This document shows positions 23,301 to 34,849 of a stretch of DNA of 64,000 nt, one piece after another. Each line of letters opens with the position of its first letter. The stretch's first letter is position 1. The notes beneath the pieces are model-generated. The model was not told the origin of the DNA, made no database searches, and worked only from the letters and a program-made list of their open reading frames with translations. Origin of the DNA: Pseudoscleropodium purum. Lineage: Eukaryota; Streptophyta; Bryopsida; Hypnales; Brachytheciaceae. Location: the NCBI GenBank assembly GCA_963969395.1, contig OZ017799.1, forward strand, positions 22,632,501 through 22,696,500. The letters run 5' to 3'. The position numbers were made by a program, and so were the translations under genes.

Positions 23301-26300
23301 AAATGCGTCTTGATACGCCAGTGAGTCTTTTGACTCAAATTACGAACTACGCTCACACTGAACTTGTGATTAGGAATGTGAACAGCTTCACGATCATCCC
23401 CTCGAATGACAGTCGGAGACCACCACCCAACGTGCTGCACATACATTTCAGAATTCAATGTCACGTAAACCGAATGACTTGATTTCGGGGCCAGATCTGG
23501 AAGGAATATACATTTTCGTTGCCTATAAGATTCTTAACACCCTTGGAGAAGGAATCCAGATTCTTTCTGTGCACAATCTTGAGTAAATCTCAGGTACCCA
23601 AAAGCTCTAGGAAGAAGACTTTCATAGGTCACTCACTAAGCGCAATGCATGCTTTCTGCACTGAATGCCAGACTTTTGTCATCCTTTTGGTTGCCATCTA
23701 CAGTGGAGAAGGGTGAGCTCTCACAATTTCTAAAGCATGATAACTATTGACTCTCCAATAAGACTTCAGAACATGTCAGACTTAACCCAAGCTAACCAGA
23801 AAAGCGCAATGAAAGTCTCAACAGAGAGCCGCCATTACGAAAACAAAGTTCACCTACAGTGATCACACAGTGTTTATAGCCATTTGCAGAAATTTTCATT
23901 CGTAAATTGTGATATTAGACGATTCTTCAATCAACAATGATTGTCAAGTGTTGCAAGAGAAACGTACAACATGCAATTACTCGCAGAGCACCATGCAAGA
24001 ACAGCAACACAAGAACCATACTGTATAGAGAAGGAAGTCATGAGCTCACCTCAACAGTTCCAGAGACCTCCTGGCCCTCGATCTTCGTTTGTATCCATTC
24101 ATTGTCGACAAATGGCCTCGTTGCATGTATCATTATGCTAGATAAAAAGTTTGTGAAAATCTGCAAAAATGCACAACTTAGAATAAGCCTAAAATATTGA
24201 AAGAATTTAATGTTCTGGAAGAAACATCTACCGCAAGTTGATCTAATCTCGATGACCTACGAAGACTGCTAGACTGGACCCTTTTCAGAGGGTTACCACA
24301 CTAGACTAACACTAGAGGAAAGGCAATGAGGAGGAAGCTTGTCATTGGTCGACTAGAGGAAGTGGCGATTACACAGACTGAACACTAAGAAAATTGAATC
24401 CATTTTCTCATTCAAGAATGTTTCAAGCATCCTATGTGGCATATGAAAGATGACATGGCAAAGAGGAAGCAAGTGTTCGTCTGGGGTCTATTGTTCGGAG
24501 GTCCACAAAAATGGGGAAAGGAAGAACTTATATTGGCACTGGACCAAAGGGGAAGGGGCCTTGCATTGACAAAAACTAAATCTAGAGTGAATGTGAGAAA
24601 GTTGGAGTAGGTTTCTACAAGGCAATTGAGCCACTCCTAGAGTCGCTGCTTGTTATTCGTGCCAAGTGGACTGGGTCAAGTGTAAGTGCTACTGCCTGTC
24701 ACTGCTGTAGTGTGGTGACACCCTTAGTATATGACATTACAAAAATGGACTGTCATTTCTGCTTTATATTGAGATTATTCCCTGATCATCCAATTTAACC
24801 CTGTAAGGCTGCCGATGGATGACAGAGAATTCTTCTGTATAGGACAGAAGTGCAACTATTCATCCTCGAAGTTTTGTTGTGAAAGGGAACATCTTCTACA
24901 GTAGTTTGACTTCCAATGAAAAAATTTTCATTTTTTTTAAGCGATTGATTCCCACGGTATTAGAGAATGATGATTTCAATGGAGACCAGCCCGTCCTTAA
25001 CAGGGTCAAGAAGGTACAGAACATGATCCCTTACAATTCGCAGTGAGGAAGTTTTAAGAACATCACCTCTCGGCCTGCAAGTGTGATAAGCACAGTTCCA
25101 AATCCTCCAGCTGTAATCCATTTTTGGGTAGAGAATCCCAATAGCTCCATGAACAGGCATACTGCAGCAACCCAAACAGACGTGTATACAGTGTTGCCTA
25201 TGAATTGCACACCGACCTGCAAAAAGGGACAATTAATAATTGCCTCATCCTACAAACTTCCAGGACAGCATCTGCAAATTCAGAAAAGAAGAAAGTGATC
25301 TCTTTAGGACTTGTAGCCCCCTTGGCAGTAGAGAAAACTGGGGTAATCAGTCCGCATCAACCAAGTAGCGCCAAGTAACTAACTATGCTGTTAAGGCCAT
25401 TAGCTCGTTGGAAATAAACTAACATATTGTGTGCCCGCACTTGCAAGTTGACTAATGGATAGTTAGACTTTCAAATAGGCTAATTGCTGTTCCTTCGTTG
25501 GTGTAAGCATATTTTTAGAACTTCAAACTATTGGCACAAGCACAGTTACTTTACTTGCCCAATTTTTGAGAGTCAAGTTAACTGGCAGAAATGAATGTAA
25601 ATTCATTGCAACCTAATTAGCGGAAGTCAGTTAAGTGACACAACTTGGGCACGCAATTAGTAACTAATTCTAGTTCGCTAAACGGCGTTACTTGATTGAT
25701 GGAGATGGGGCCTGAATTGCATTTTATCTCAACTTCGAGCAGTATGCGGATGTAGAATACATCAGGAAACAAGGGACTTACGTTGCGCGACTCTTCTGCA
25801 TCTTGATTCTCCATCATAAATCTCTGTATTTGCTGTGTCAGACTGCGCAACAGACAGGCAAGCACTTATGATTCAGACGAGCTCACCACATAACTCAACC
25901 AAAGTGGGTATACTCAAGCCTCTCTTACATGGCCTTCTCCAAAACAATCTGAAACATCCTGTAACTGGTCACACTATTATCGACAGCAGCACATTTGGAA
26001 CACATGCAAACTATGTCATGTCATATTTTTGGGACCTCAAGAAGCCAGATTAGAGAGGTTAAGGTGCTCATGCATCATACAACAATTACGATCAGTGAGA
26101 TGCCTCTACCTTGCAGTGCAGAAGGCAAAAGCCAAAACAGTTGACAGTGATCGAACAAAGTTGACAAAACGCTGTTTAATTACTTGGCTCGCCTCTGTGC
26201 CCAATATAACTGGGTCAAATGCTCTGCAAACAGCAAAAGAACAAACAGTGAATAAGTCCCGCGACGTATATTCGCAGTCAACGACATTACAGAAATAGGC

Positions 26301-29082
26301 CCGTAAATCAATCTAGTAATTTTGGTGTCAACTACCACCTTAACATTAAATGCCCATTAGTAGTGGATGTCGCAAATGGAGGTTGAACAAGCGAATCAAA
26401 AACTAATAATTCCAATAACTAGCTACACTTAATGAGAGATTGCCAAGTCCACAAAAACTGGTGATTGCCTAAAACCTACTAGACCAGCAGCTATTTAACA
26501 AACTCAAGGCATTTAGAAATAGGCCTTTCGTGCGGTTACTTGAAGTTGGTATCTTGTAGCAACAAAAAGGTTGAATCAACTAAATGGCTTTAGGAGCAGT
26601 CTCAAAGATTTTTCTTGGTTATCACTTGTCATTATGTCACATGTACATCACCGGGTTTTCATTCACCAATTGAAATGACTGCCGAGTGCTCTAAACTACC
26701 ATGAAAGTGAAAGCATTGAGCGGAAGTTGTGCTAAAAGCAATGCTTCAATGATACCTGCAAATAAGAATAATTCCAATCCACAATAATATGGGTCGCATG
26801 TAAGAAGCCATAATGTTGTACGTCCGGCTTTCATCCCACTTCTTATCATTCCTCTGCAAAAGACATAGCGTATCCTCTTAGCTACAGGTCTGCAAGTTCA
26901 TAATTGGTACTCACTGCAAGCATGATGAGACAAAGAGATAGCGGTAACATGCAGTCAATGTCGGCACATTAAGCAAAGGCGGATTTCCAAGGACATATTA
27001 AAACAAGACAAGTGGATAAATGTGAATAAGAAAGAGATAGAATCGGAATACTCAAGACTACCTTAAACACAGTTTTGCGTAACATTCTTGTCGTGGGTCC
27101 CAAACCCCAAATGGAATATGCTACGAGTCCGACAGCTGGGACAACATCGACTACCAAAGGAGGGCACCTCTGAATCAGCACGGCAATCCTGCAATGAATC
27201 ATGAGACAGGATGTGATGAGAAGGATTGCATTTCCAAAACAGCACCTTACAAAGGCCAACCCAAATCGGTTTGGATGACAAGAAAGCCTACAATATGATC
27301 GGAGCATCAATCTCTCTTTTGTTTACATTTACCTCAATGCCAACTTTACACTAGTCCTAGGAACATGAAGGGGCTTGTACGTGGCTCCTATGTGGCATGC
27401 TAAAATATTTGAGGTAAGAAGGTTTCAAGTTACCTCTTTGAAGTAGATTTGAAACTTGTTACCCCAAATGCGATGGATTATTGGCTCTAGACCACAGGGG
27501 AAACGCCTTGCATTTAAAATGCTCCAGCTATAGTATATGCGAGGAAGTTTAAGAAGGTTGCTACTCATAAACCGAATCAGCGGCACAGTGTAAGAGGCAC
27601 TTCACAAGGACAGAGCCTCTCGTAGCATAGCTGCTTGTGTTTACTTACTCACTCCTAGTTGCACAAGATGTTGGTTTAAAATTTTGTTGATCTCAAACTC
27701 AATCTCTTAGTCTGGTAATGTAAAGTGACCCTCAAGATTTGGCATCAAGAGATCAACACTGTATATGTATATTGACTGTAGTGCTGAGAAATAGGAAGAG
27801 TTGCAGACTGCACTCAGACATCTTTATTCTCACTTCTAAAACACCTGAAATATCTTGCAAACTTGTTACACTGCCATTGACAAAGCATTCAAGTCATAGT
27901 CATTTTTTTAACCCCAGGCAGGCATACTAACCCTAAGCACTCAAGCTATAAATAGAGAGTTCACTTTGGTAGGTATGAATCGATTATTGTAACTTTTCAA
28001 AAACGCATTTCCATTGTTCAAAATTACACGGAATGATTTCATCTTTCTATTGGTACATTTCGTTACCTTCCTCAGAGCTTCGTAACTGATTTAAATCAAC
28101 TCCTACAGACATGGAAGAGGCCACTTTTGACCATTTGGGCACTTAGTGGTTACAGAGGTCACGGTTGCAACTGATTACAAACCTATAAATTATTACAAGA
28201 GAGGTTGAGAGGACTGGCACCTTCTCAGAAGATGACCACCGTAATTGGCAAAGATCGCGCCGATCTGCTTGATTTCATGCTTTGTGGGAATAGGCCGAAT
28301 AGATGAGGCCGCAATTTGCAAGCGAGAAGCTCTCACACGAGCGTTGCTCTTGGAGATTAAGAGGTGACTCCATAACGGACAACAGAACGCCCCTCCTCCC
28401 TGGAGGCTGCCCACCTGCAATTTGAAACATCTATTGGTATCAATTGCAAATTCAAAGCAATGGAAAAACAGTAACGACAAGCATTCAAGCTTTCAGAAGC
28501 ATCACAAGCATTCAAGCGCTCTACTATACTGTTGCATTCCAGTGTGAGCTGGCAGCATGGAACTATTCCACAGAAAACATACCCTTGCCTGTGATGTGAT
28601 CTTTAAACCAGATCCATGTAAAGGACAACTATGCAATACCGCTCTCGGGCGTCGTCCCTGTCATAACGAGACATCACTCTCAGTTCTTCCGCACCACCCA
28701 CTATATAGTGCTTCAAGTGGAAGAAAAAAATATTTCAAAAAATGATAGAAGAGAAGATGAGCTGGAAAAGTTCTTCTCCTTGGTGGAGACTTTGAAATCT
28801 TGGTAACACCTGCTAAAGATATATGACCTTGTGCAAATGTAAAGAATGAATTTCGAACGTTTTCATGTAACCCCATACATAGATTCAGTGCCCACATACA
28901 TTGAGTTCAAGACTATAAATTCATTCTTTCGCACCCTAAACCTAATAGTGCCTCAAGATGGTTGAAAAACACCGGCAATGTAATGTAGAAAGCGTGATAC
29001 TTACAGAGACCGAAAACGAAGTAGCATGATGATCCCGAACTCCTGCAACGCGCACAAGCTGCAGAGAAACCAGAGTCGCCAT
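20377..29082 (-). CDS. MscS-like mechanosensitive ion channel, plastid MSL2/MSL3 type
   Basis: Twelve exons (minus strand, in order): 29082-29005, 28414-28221, 27188-27062, 26853-26756, 26223-26110, 25842-25782, 25216-25067, 24160-24050, 23434-23267, 23129-23016, 22917-22861, 22470-20377. All 11 introns are GT-AG and every join keeps frame, giving 1,121 residues. The start is the first in-frame ATG. The Ser/Arg-rich first ~90 residues suit a plastid transit peptide. Hydrophobic segments lie near 100-122, 152-165, 190-206 and 225-251. The Gly/Ala-rich pore helix is at ~257-285. The MscS beta domain follows, with the PN(X9)N motif at 332-343, and ends near 455. In Arabidopsis, MSL2/MSL3 release osmotic stress in plastid envelopes and affect plastid division. 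The ~665-residue tail makes it far longer than those proteins (about 670-680 residues) and holds the repeats at ~658-1015. Function is inferred by homology. Confidence 0.93.
20700..21770 (-). repeat. Five ~220-bp tandem repeats in the last channel exon
   Basis: The repeats are in frame, spaced 216-220 bp (about 73 codons). The sequence TTTCCATGGGTCATC, encoding DDPWK in reverse, recurs at about 20761, 20978, 21198, 21414 and 21634. The protein unit carries EEHQVxxTQKVND, then [12 protein letters not shown], then IDDPWKxPSxSERD, then an acidic linker with DVHSxLT. The three middle units are most alike; the first (residues ~658-725) is most diverged and has DDSW in place of DDPW. Two further DPW motifs follow the repeats. 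Confidence 0.85.
24431..24760 (+). repeat. Dispersed intronic repeat, copy 1
   Basis: It lies in channel intron 7. It shares TCCTATGTGGCAT, then CTGGACCAAAGGGGAAGG, CCTTGCATTGACA and GCTGCTTGT with the copies at 27385-27660 and 55595-55755. No such copy was seen outside the two genes. It may be a SINE-like or other short interspersed element; the boundaries are not defined. Confidence 0.45.
24799..25005 (-). mobile_element. Small TTAA-flanked element, 207 bp, in channel intron 7
   Basis: The left end is CCCTGTAAGG beside TTAA (24795-24798). The right end is CCTTAACAGGG beside TCAA (25006-25009), so the ends are inverted repeats of each other. It is the reverse-complement match of 17903-18125. 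It ends 61 bases inside the intron from the exon 7 donor, so it does not touch coding sequence. Confidence 0.65.
27385..27660 (+). repeat. Dispersed intronic repeat, copy 2
   Basis: It lies in channel intron 2. It shares TCCTATGTGGCAT and CCTTGCATT with copy 1. With copy 3 it shares GAGGAAGTTT, a CTACTCA segment, ACAGAGCCT and TAGCTGCTTGT near the end. Similarity is moderate, which suggests an old family. Confidence 0.45.
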
Positions 29083-29247
29083 GATTACGAACCAAGCTCC
29101 CTCATTACCCTTCTTCCAGCTGCTGATCGCGTCCGTCCAAATCACTCCGGCCTTATCAGCTTGATTCTTGATCCGAAATTGTTCTGCCCTGATGCAATTC
29201 GAAACTTGCAGAATACTTTGTTCCACGAACCTCGCAGATCACTGTTT
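29083..29247 (-). other. Probable 5' leader part of channel exon 1
   Basis: The sequence upstream of the start ATG stays open in frame to 29226, but that position is a GTG, and no ATG precedes 29082. An acceptor AATTTTGCAG ends at 29248, so a leader intron may run from there to a first exon near 30.46-30.6 kb (candidate donor AAAG|GTGCTG at 30464). The leader structure is inferred. Confidence 0.4.
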
Positions 29248-30790
29248 CTGCAAAATTCCTTCTACTGAATACGGCCGTCAAAGTCCGTGTCTGCTTCAAT
29301 TCGGTGCTGCACAAAGCAATACGGATTTTACAAACCTTTTGCGAAGATTCACATTACAATTCCCATTTTCAAGCATGTGCGCAAATTTTTTCCTCAAATT
29401 CTTCAGGGCTTGACACACTGGACATGAATTCTTGTTTAAAAATTGAAACTCTACAAACATATTTCATTCCCTGAGCTTTCACAACACCGAAACAACGCAG
29501 AATTACAGCAATTGAATAGGTGCTAATTATAAAGGACCTTGAGCAGCCTCTAAGGTAAAGCTTAACTTCATGATTGATAAAACAGGAAAAATGAAATTAA
29601 AAATGAAATTAAAAAATGAAATAAATTCTTAGGCTGAGGTCCACTGGAAACATTTCCTCGGACTTGCAGAGCACAAATAAACCCTTGCATGCCTAAGACT
29701 TCCGAAACTAGACCCAATGCCCCTGCTCAACCCTATCCTTCAAATAGTAACCTATCTCCGAGACACGATGAAGAATAATACTTGCTTACAAATTAAAGCA
29801 CGACAAACAAAAAATCATTTCCCTGCGCTTTCACAACACCCGAATAAACGAAGTTTTTCCAACAATTGCAAAGGTAAGAACTACAAAAGACCTTGATCTG
29901 CTAATACAGCGAAAAACTGAAGCCGCACTTCATGATCGCCAAAGAGAGAAAACTAAACCTTCAAAATCGAAGAATCAAGAAGTTCTCTTCCGTGAGGTCT
30001 ACTGAAACTGTTTCCTGAAACCCTTGCCCACCGACGTCCTCCAAAACCAAACGCCAGTCAATGCGCCCTGCTCAACCCCAGATGCTTCTCACTCGTAACC
30101 CTCTCTCCCCAATCCTCCGCGCACAAAATCTTCGACAAATTTATCCAAGCCTACAATCGCTCACATCCAAACCAGCCAAAGCTCCGGCCTCCCCCCATCT
30201 CCCGCTTCCGTAACCTTCACGCCGCCCCACTAGCAACTCCTGTCTGCAGCCCTAACCCAGGAATTTCCAACAAATGCCAGGCAACACTGTGACAATTGAA
30301 GTGTCGTAATCACTTCGCCTGGCCTTCTTCAATCCTCAATCTCGTGAATTTCGTTGAGTGGGTACTTGACAAGAGCACACATGCGCCATAAGCTTAATCC
30401 TGCACTGGACGACCTAGCCAGCACGCAACAATGCGAAAAGGAGGAAAAAGTGTGAAGCAGCACCTTTGGGCCAATCTAGAATCAATTTGTGCAGAGTTTG
30501 ATTTGCGGAAAGCGTGGAGAGGGCAACGATCGGGAGATGGAAACGTGATTTGGAGTTACCGCGTGCTGGGGAATCGAAAAGGAATTTAAAATGGTGCTCG
30601 TGCTTGTGGATACACTTCCGACCCCCGTTTTGTGGCCGTCGGAGGCGGAGGGCGGGGCCCCGGACGATGACAGGAGCAGGTGGCTTTGCCACGTGGAGGT
30701 TTGGGATTGGGGGATTCTAGTTTTTATGAAGATTAAGTACCACTCCACGGTGGCAATTCGCAGAGCACAATTTGATTATTGGGGCCAGTA
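29248..30790. promoter_or_regulatory. Likely leader intron and promoter region of the channel gene
   Basis: No complete gene is seen. A microsatellite of AAAAATGAAATT units lies near 29588-29628. GC content rises between about 30.05 and 30.72 kb, as expected around a transcription start. Several overlapping frames of 60-90 codons at 30414-30791 on both strands lack motifs and are treated as chance. Confidence 0.35.
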
Positions 30791-32061
30791 ACGTTAGGGT
30801 TGCAGAGTAATACCGTAGTCTAAAAAAGTAGTACAAAATGGAGGTTAGAAATTTTGGAAACTCATCTTAAAAATTCTTTTTTGTTTTGGGGTAAAATGAA
30901 TCTTGTGCAATATATCTAGTTTTAAACATCCATTGAAACCCTTTTCACAATTTTAATGAATTATTTAAAAGAAAGTGCCACTAGGTATGGTAATAACCAT
31001 ATCTATATAGTGAGACTTGGAAGTGATTTTACACAATTTTGATATTGTGCATCACATCTCAAAAACTCTCATATAAAATGTAATCAATTAATATTCATTC
31101 ACCAAAGCAACAAGTCCACTAATTTGTACTAATTGTGTGAGATATAATTAGAACAATCTACAAAATTTGTATCAATACAATTTATTTATTCTATAAAAAT
31201 TGGTATACTACAATAGTATTTCAACTTGCACTAATTTAAAATAGTATAACTTTGGTAAATTAGAGACATAAACATTAACATGACAAATCAATTTTCTTCA
31301 AAAAAAATTTGGTGTTTTTAAAAAAGACACATTGCATGACATTTAATTCTTAGTTAAGGCATATTAATAAAACCAAGGTACTATTGAATTTACTACTTGT
31401 AATTGCCTATTTGACTAAACCAACATAGTGCCACTTTCAAATCAAATTATTTTTCAGACCCCAATTCATTTTAGTTTTAGTTTTAGTTTTTTGGGGGGGG
31501 CAGAAAAATAAATTGATCTGAAAATGATTTGAAAATCTTTGTCCCCCCTTAGTCTTGTATTTTTCAAAATCAACTTGTTCAACAAACGATATGGGTTGAT
31601 TGGTTTTTGCATCTGTCTTCGTATTAGTATCCATATTCTGTATTTGTATACATATTGTATATCTAATTTCATATCCCAATATTCATATTTGTATCCATAT
31701 ACTCATATTCATATCCCAATATCGGTATAATTTATTTTTCAAGATCAATGGCAAGGATGTTTGTTTTTTTCAAAAATAATCAATGGCTGCTAATTTGGGG
31801 GGGGGGGGGGGGAAGGGAGGGGGGCTAATTAATTGACTAGGAGTGACAACCATTTCATAGTGAAGATTGACGGTTCTAGACATCCTCAACGACGAAGATC
31901 AATGGCCAAAGTATTTTCTCCATTAGCAAATCAACGGCAAGAAAGGGGGTCCCAATGCATCGTTAGCTCACATAATTTGGTGGGGGGGGATTTTAGCACC
32001 ATGTGGGCTATTTTTTGGATGCATTGGGATTATAACCATGAATGATCACAAACTTCACTTC
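30791..32061. other. AT-rich intergenic DNA
   Basis: No gene is seen. Contents: a TATCCATAT/CATATCCCAATAT-rich segment at 31630-31730 and poly-G tracts at about 31493-31500, 31797-31812 and 31981-31988. Confidence 0.5.
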
Positions 32062-32065
32062 TTAA

Positions 32066-32325
32066 CCCTCGAAGTTCCATGACTATGTTTTCATTGAAAA
32101 AGCTCCCAAATTGTCATTTTTAGTACAAGTACCAAATTTTTGAATTTCTTTGTTCCAACATATGTAACCATAGGATCTTGAAGTATGCTAACTTGAAAAC
32201 ATGTGGTAAAAATTTCAAAAATTTCCACCACATAGATTGCAAGATGTAAGCATTTCAATTCATTCAAATCATTCTTTTGGCTTTGTGAAAAATAAGGCAG
32301 TTGCACTTCACAAGCTCACTCTTCT
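32066..32325 (-). mobile_element. Truncated family A element
   Basis: It starts CCCTCGAAGTTCC after TTAA (32062-32065). It follows the reversed family A end (ACTATGTTTTCA, then AAAACATGTGGTAAAAATTTC) as at 37618-37860. Similarity stops near 32325, well short of the other end. Confidence 0.5.
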
Positions 32326-33927
32326 ATGTGTCAACCCAAGTGTCAGGCCTAGTCTATTAATTGATTTAGTAGGTGATTACAAGCTATGGGGTCACTAGAT
32401 TCTAAACAAGCTTTTTGCACACTCTTGTTGCATTCAAGGAGCACTCTTCTTGATTTTGACAAAATTTTGATTTTCAAATCATTTAAAAAGGTGTTTAGCA
32501 TTGTATTATTACAAAATTCAAAAAATCAAGTTTTAGAATTGTGTATAGATAAATAGAAGATTGAAATTATAATTTGCCAAAACAAACTATCTTGAAGATG
32601 TAAAATTTTGAAACCTATTATTTAATGATATTTGACTAAAAAACAATAGTACTTTTAGGTGTGAAATATCCCAATTTGAATTCTATATTTGAATTTTCAT
32701 TATAAGATCCACCTCAAGATTTTGAATATTAAACCACATTCCTAAACTAAAATCATCAAAAAAGAATTGAACCCCTAAAGGACAAAGTGTGTTTTGGAAG
32801 AAGAAAAGTCCCAAGCTACCAATTTTTGATGCATTGCCCAAAATAAAAATGAAATATTTAAAAAAAAAATTACAAACATATAAAAGTATATTAAATAAGT
32901 AAAACAATGTGAGAAATTTTTTTGGCCCATTTGACCATGTAGATTGAAAGATTATAGCATTTGTAGTGAGACAAAAAAACTTATTTTTCATTCTTGCAAA
33001 ACAAGTCGATAGACTTCATACCCTCTTAAAGTAAAATGTTTTATCTATACCAATATGAGGATTTTCACCACTCATAAGTATATGATGTTATATTCACTCA
33101 TGAAAAATTCTACAATCAAATATAGAGTTTCGCTTATTCAAAATTATTTTGCAAACCAAGGAGGTTTAATAAATTGGCTTTCATTCTTTAAAGTCTTTGA
33201 TGATTTCTTGTGCAACGAGGAAATTTTTTATTTGAAATCCAAATGGTGAAAATTTAAAGACAAACGTTCGGAATATGTTGAAAGAAATTTAAGAACTTTG
33301 ACTTCATAAATTGCAAGATAATAGGGTTTATTGTTTTTAAAAAATGTTTTTTTTTTTCAAAATTGCCCCAATATAGCTAACAAAAGTTGACTACTTTAAG
33401 AATGTGATTTTAAAACTAATTTTTTTTAACAATAGTATGTCATACTATATAAGTTATATACATGCCAAATTTCAAAAATCAATGAGGATTTTAGGAAAGG
33501 ATGCCCTGAAGTTGCCCAAATTGTTTGGGTTGCCTAAAAAATTTAGAATAATATAACTTTTGATCCGAGCAAGAATTAACTTTGTGGCACCATAGGCATA
33601 GGTAAGAGGAAATAGTAAAGATTTTTTAAACATTAGCAAATGTTCAATTAGCAACATCCAAGTGGTTGTATGGTTTTTGAAAATAGAATGAAGTAATTTT
33701 CAAAGGTGAAAGTTGAAGGTGCTTAAAAGTGTATCTTAAGCTAAATGAATCCAAAACCATTTGATGCAAAAGTAAAGACATTCATAATATTGAAATGTTG
33801 TATAATAAGAATTTAAATTGAAAGAAATTTTATCCCAATTGAATGTCTCATAAGTATAAAGTCAACACCTCAACAATATTATAATTATAACCATTCAATA
33901 ACCAAAGGCATCATCCCCAACTCTACT
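32326..33927. other. AT-rich sequence with element fragments
   Basis: A GAACCCCTAAAGGACAAA at about 32768 resembles a left end of the CCCCTAAA elements, but no matching right end was identified. No gene is seen. Confidence 0.4.
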
Positions 33928-33931
33928 TTAA

Positions 33932-34838
33932 CCCCTAAACGACAAACATGCATTTTTTTTGGCTACATAGCAATTTTGGGCAGGTACATTTGATTGAAGA
34001 TTTCCATATTCTTAACCCAAATTTTAATTGAAGGTGGGGACAAGGAATATCTTTCATATGCACTAAATATCATGATATTTGGAAATATGAGTCAAAATTT
34101 ATGGCCTTATATGTTATCTTTTTTGGAAATGTGCAATCCAAGTAGATCACAAAAAATCACTTTTTCTAGAAACAAAAATTTGAAATTGATTTTCTCTCTT
34201 TCAAAAGCTTATAATCATTCCATTTTGATCATTGAATCAAAAGTTATGAGGATTTTTTGTTTGGAAGAATTATGGATTTCTTACTCTAAAATAAACTTTG
34301 AAGTCCTTTATCTTACTAAATTTTTAATATTTTTGGAAATTAAATTAAATCACAAAATTTAGGTTGCTTACTATAACATTGCAACCATTGGGATTGACAT
34401 TTTTCAATTCCATAACTAAATTCTTAACAATTTAGTATTTTGAATCATTCTCTACAATTGTCTACTTACTATTTTTTTTCCTATATGTTGTACAATTCCA
34501 AACAATCTAAATTTTTTCAAATATGAGGTCAACTTGTTTAGAAAAAAGAATCTAAAGAAGCCTAACCATTTTTCTCATTTTTCATAGAAAAATGAGCTTG
34601 AGAAATGCAGTTTCCTTGTTTTTTGTAGGACCCAAAAAATAATTTGAATGAATTTGAATGCTTAAATCTTACAATCCACATGGTGGAAATTTCTGAAATT
34701 TTTACTACATGTTATCAAGGCATCATACTAGAAGATTCTATGGTTACATATGTCAAAAAAATTCAAAAATTTGATACTTGTATTAAAATGGTATTTTTTT
34801 TAAGTGTTTTCACTGAAAACATAGTCTTGGAACTTAAG
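33932..34838 (+). mobile_element. Family A element, ~0.9 kb
   Basis: The left end is CCCCTAAACGACAAA beside TTAA (33928-33931). The right end is degraded (CTTAAGGG followed by ATTGA). The interior matches the reverse complement of 37618-38535 closely, for example GGCTACATAGCAATTTTGG near the left and TCTATGGTTACATATGTC near the right. Confidence 0.6.
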
Positions 34839-34849
34839 GGATTGATGTT

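Noticed and set aside
28942..29226. Longer N-terminus for the channel starting at 29226
   Set aside because: The codon there is GTG, not ATG, and the first in-frame ATG is 29082. An acceptor at 29248 also marks this stretch as leader.
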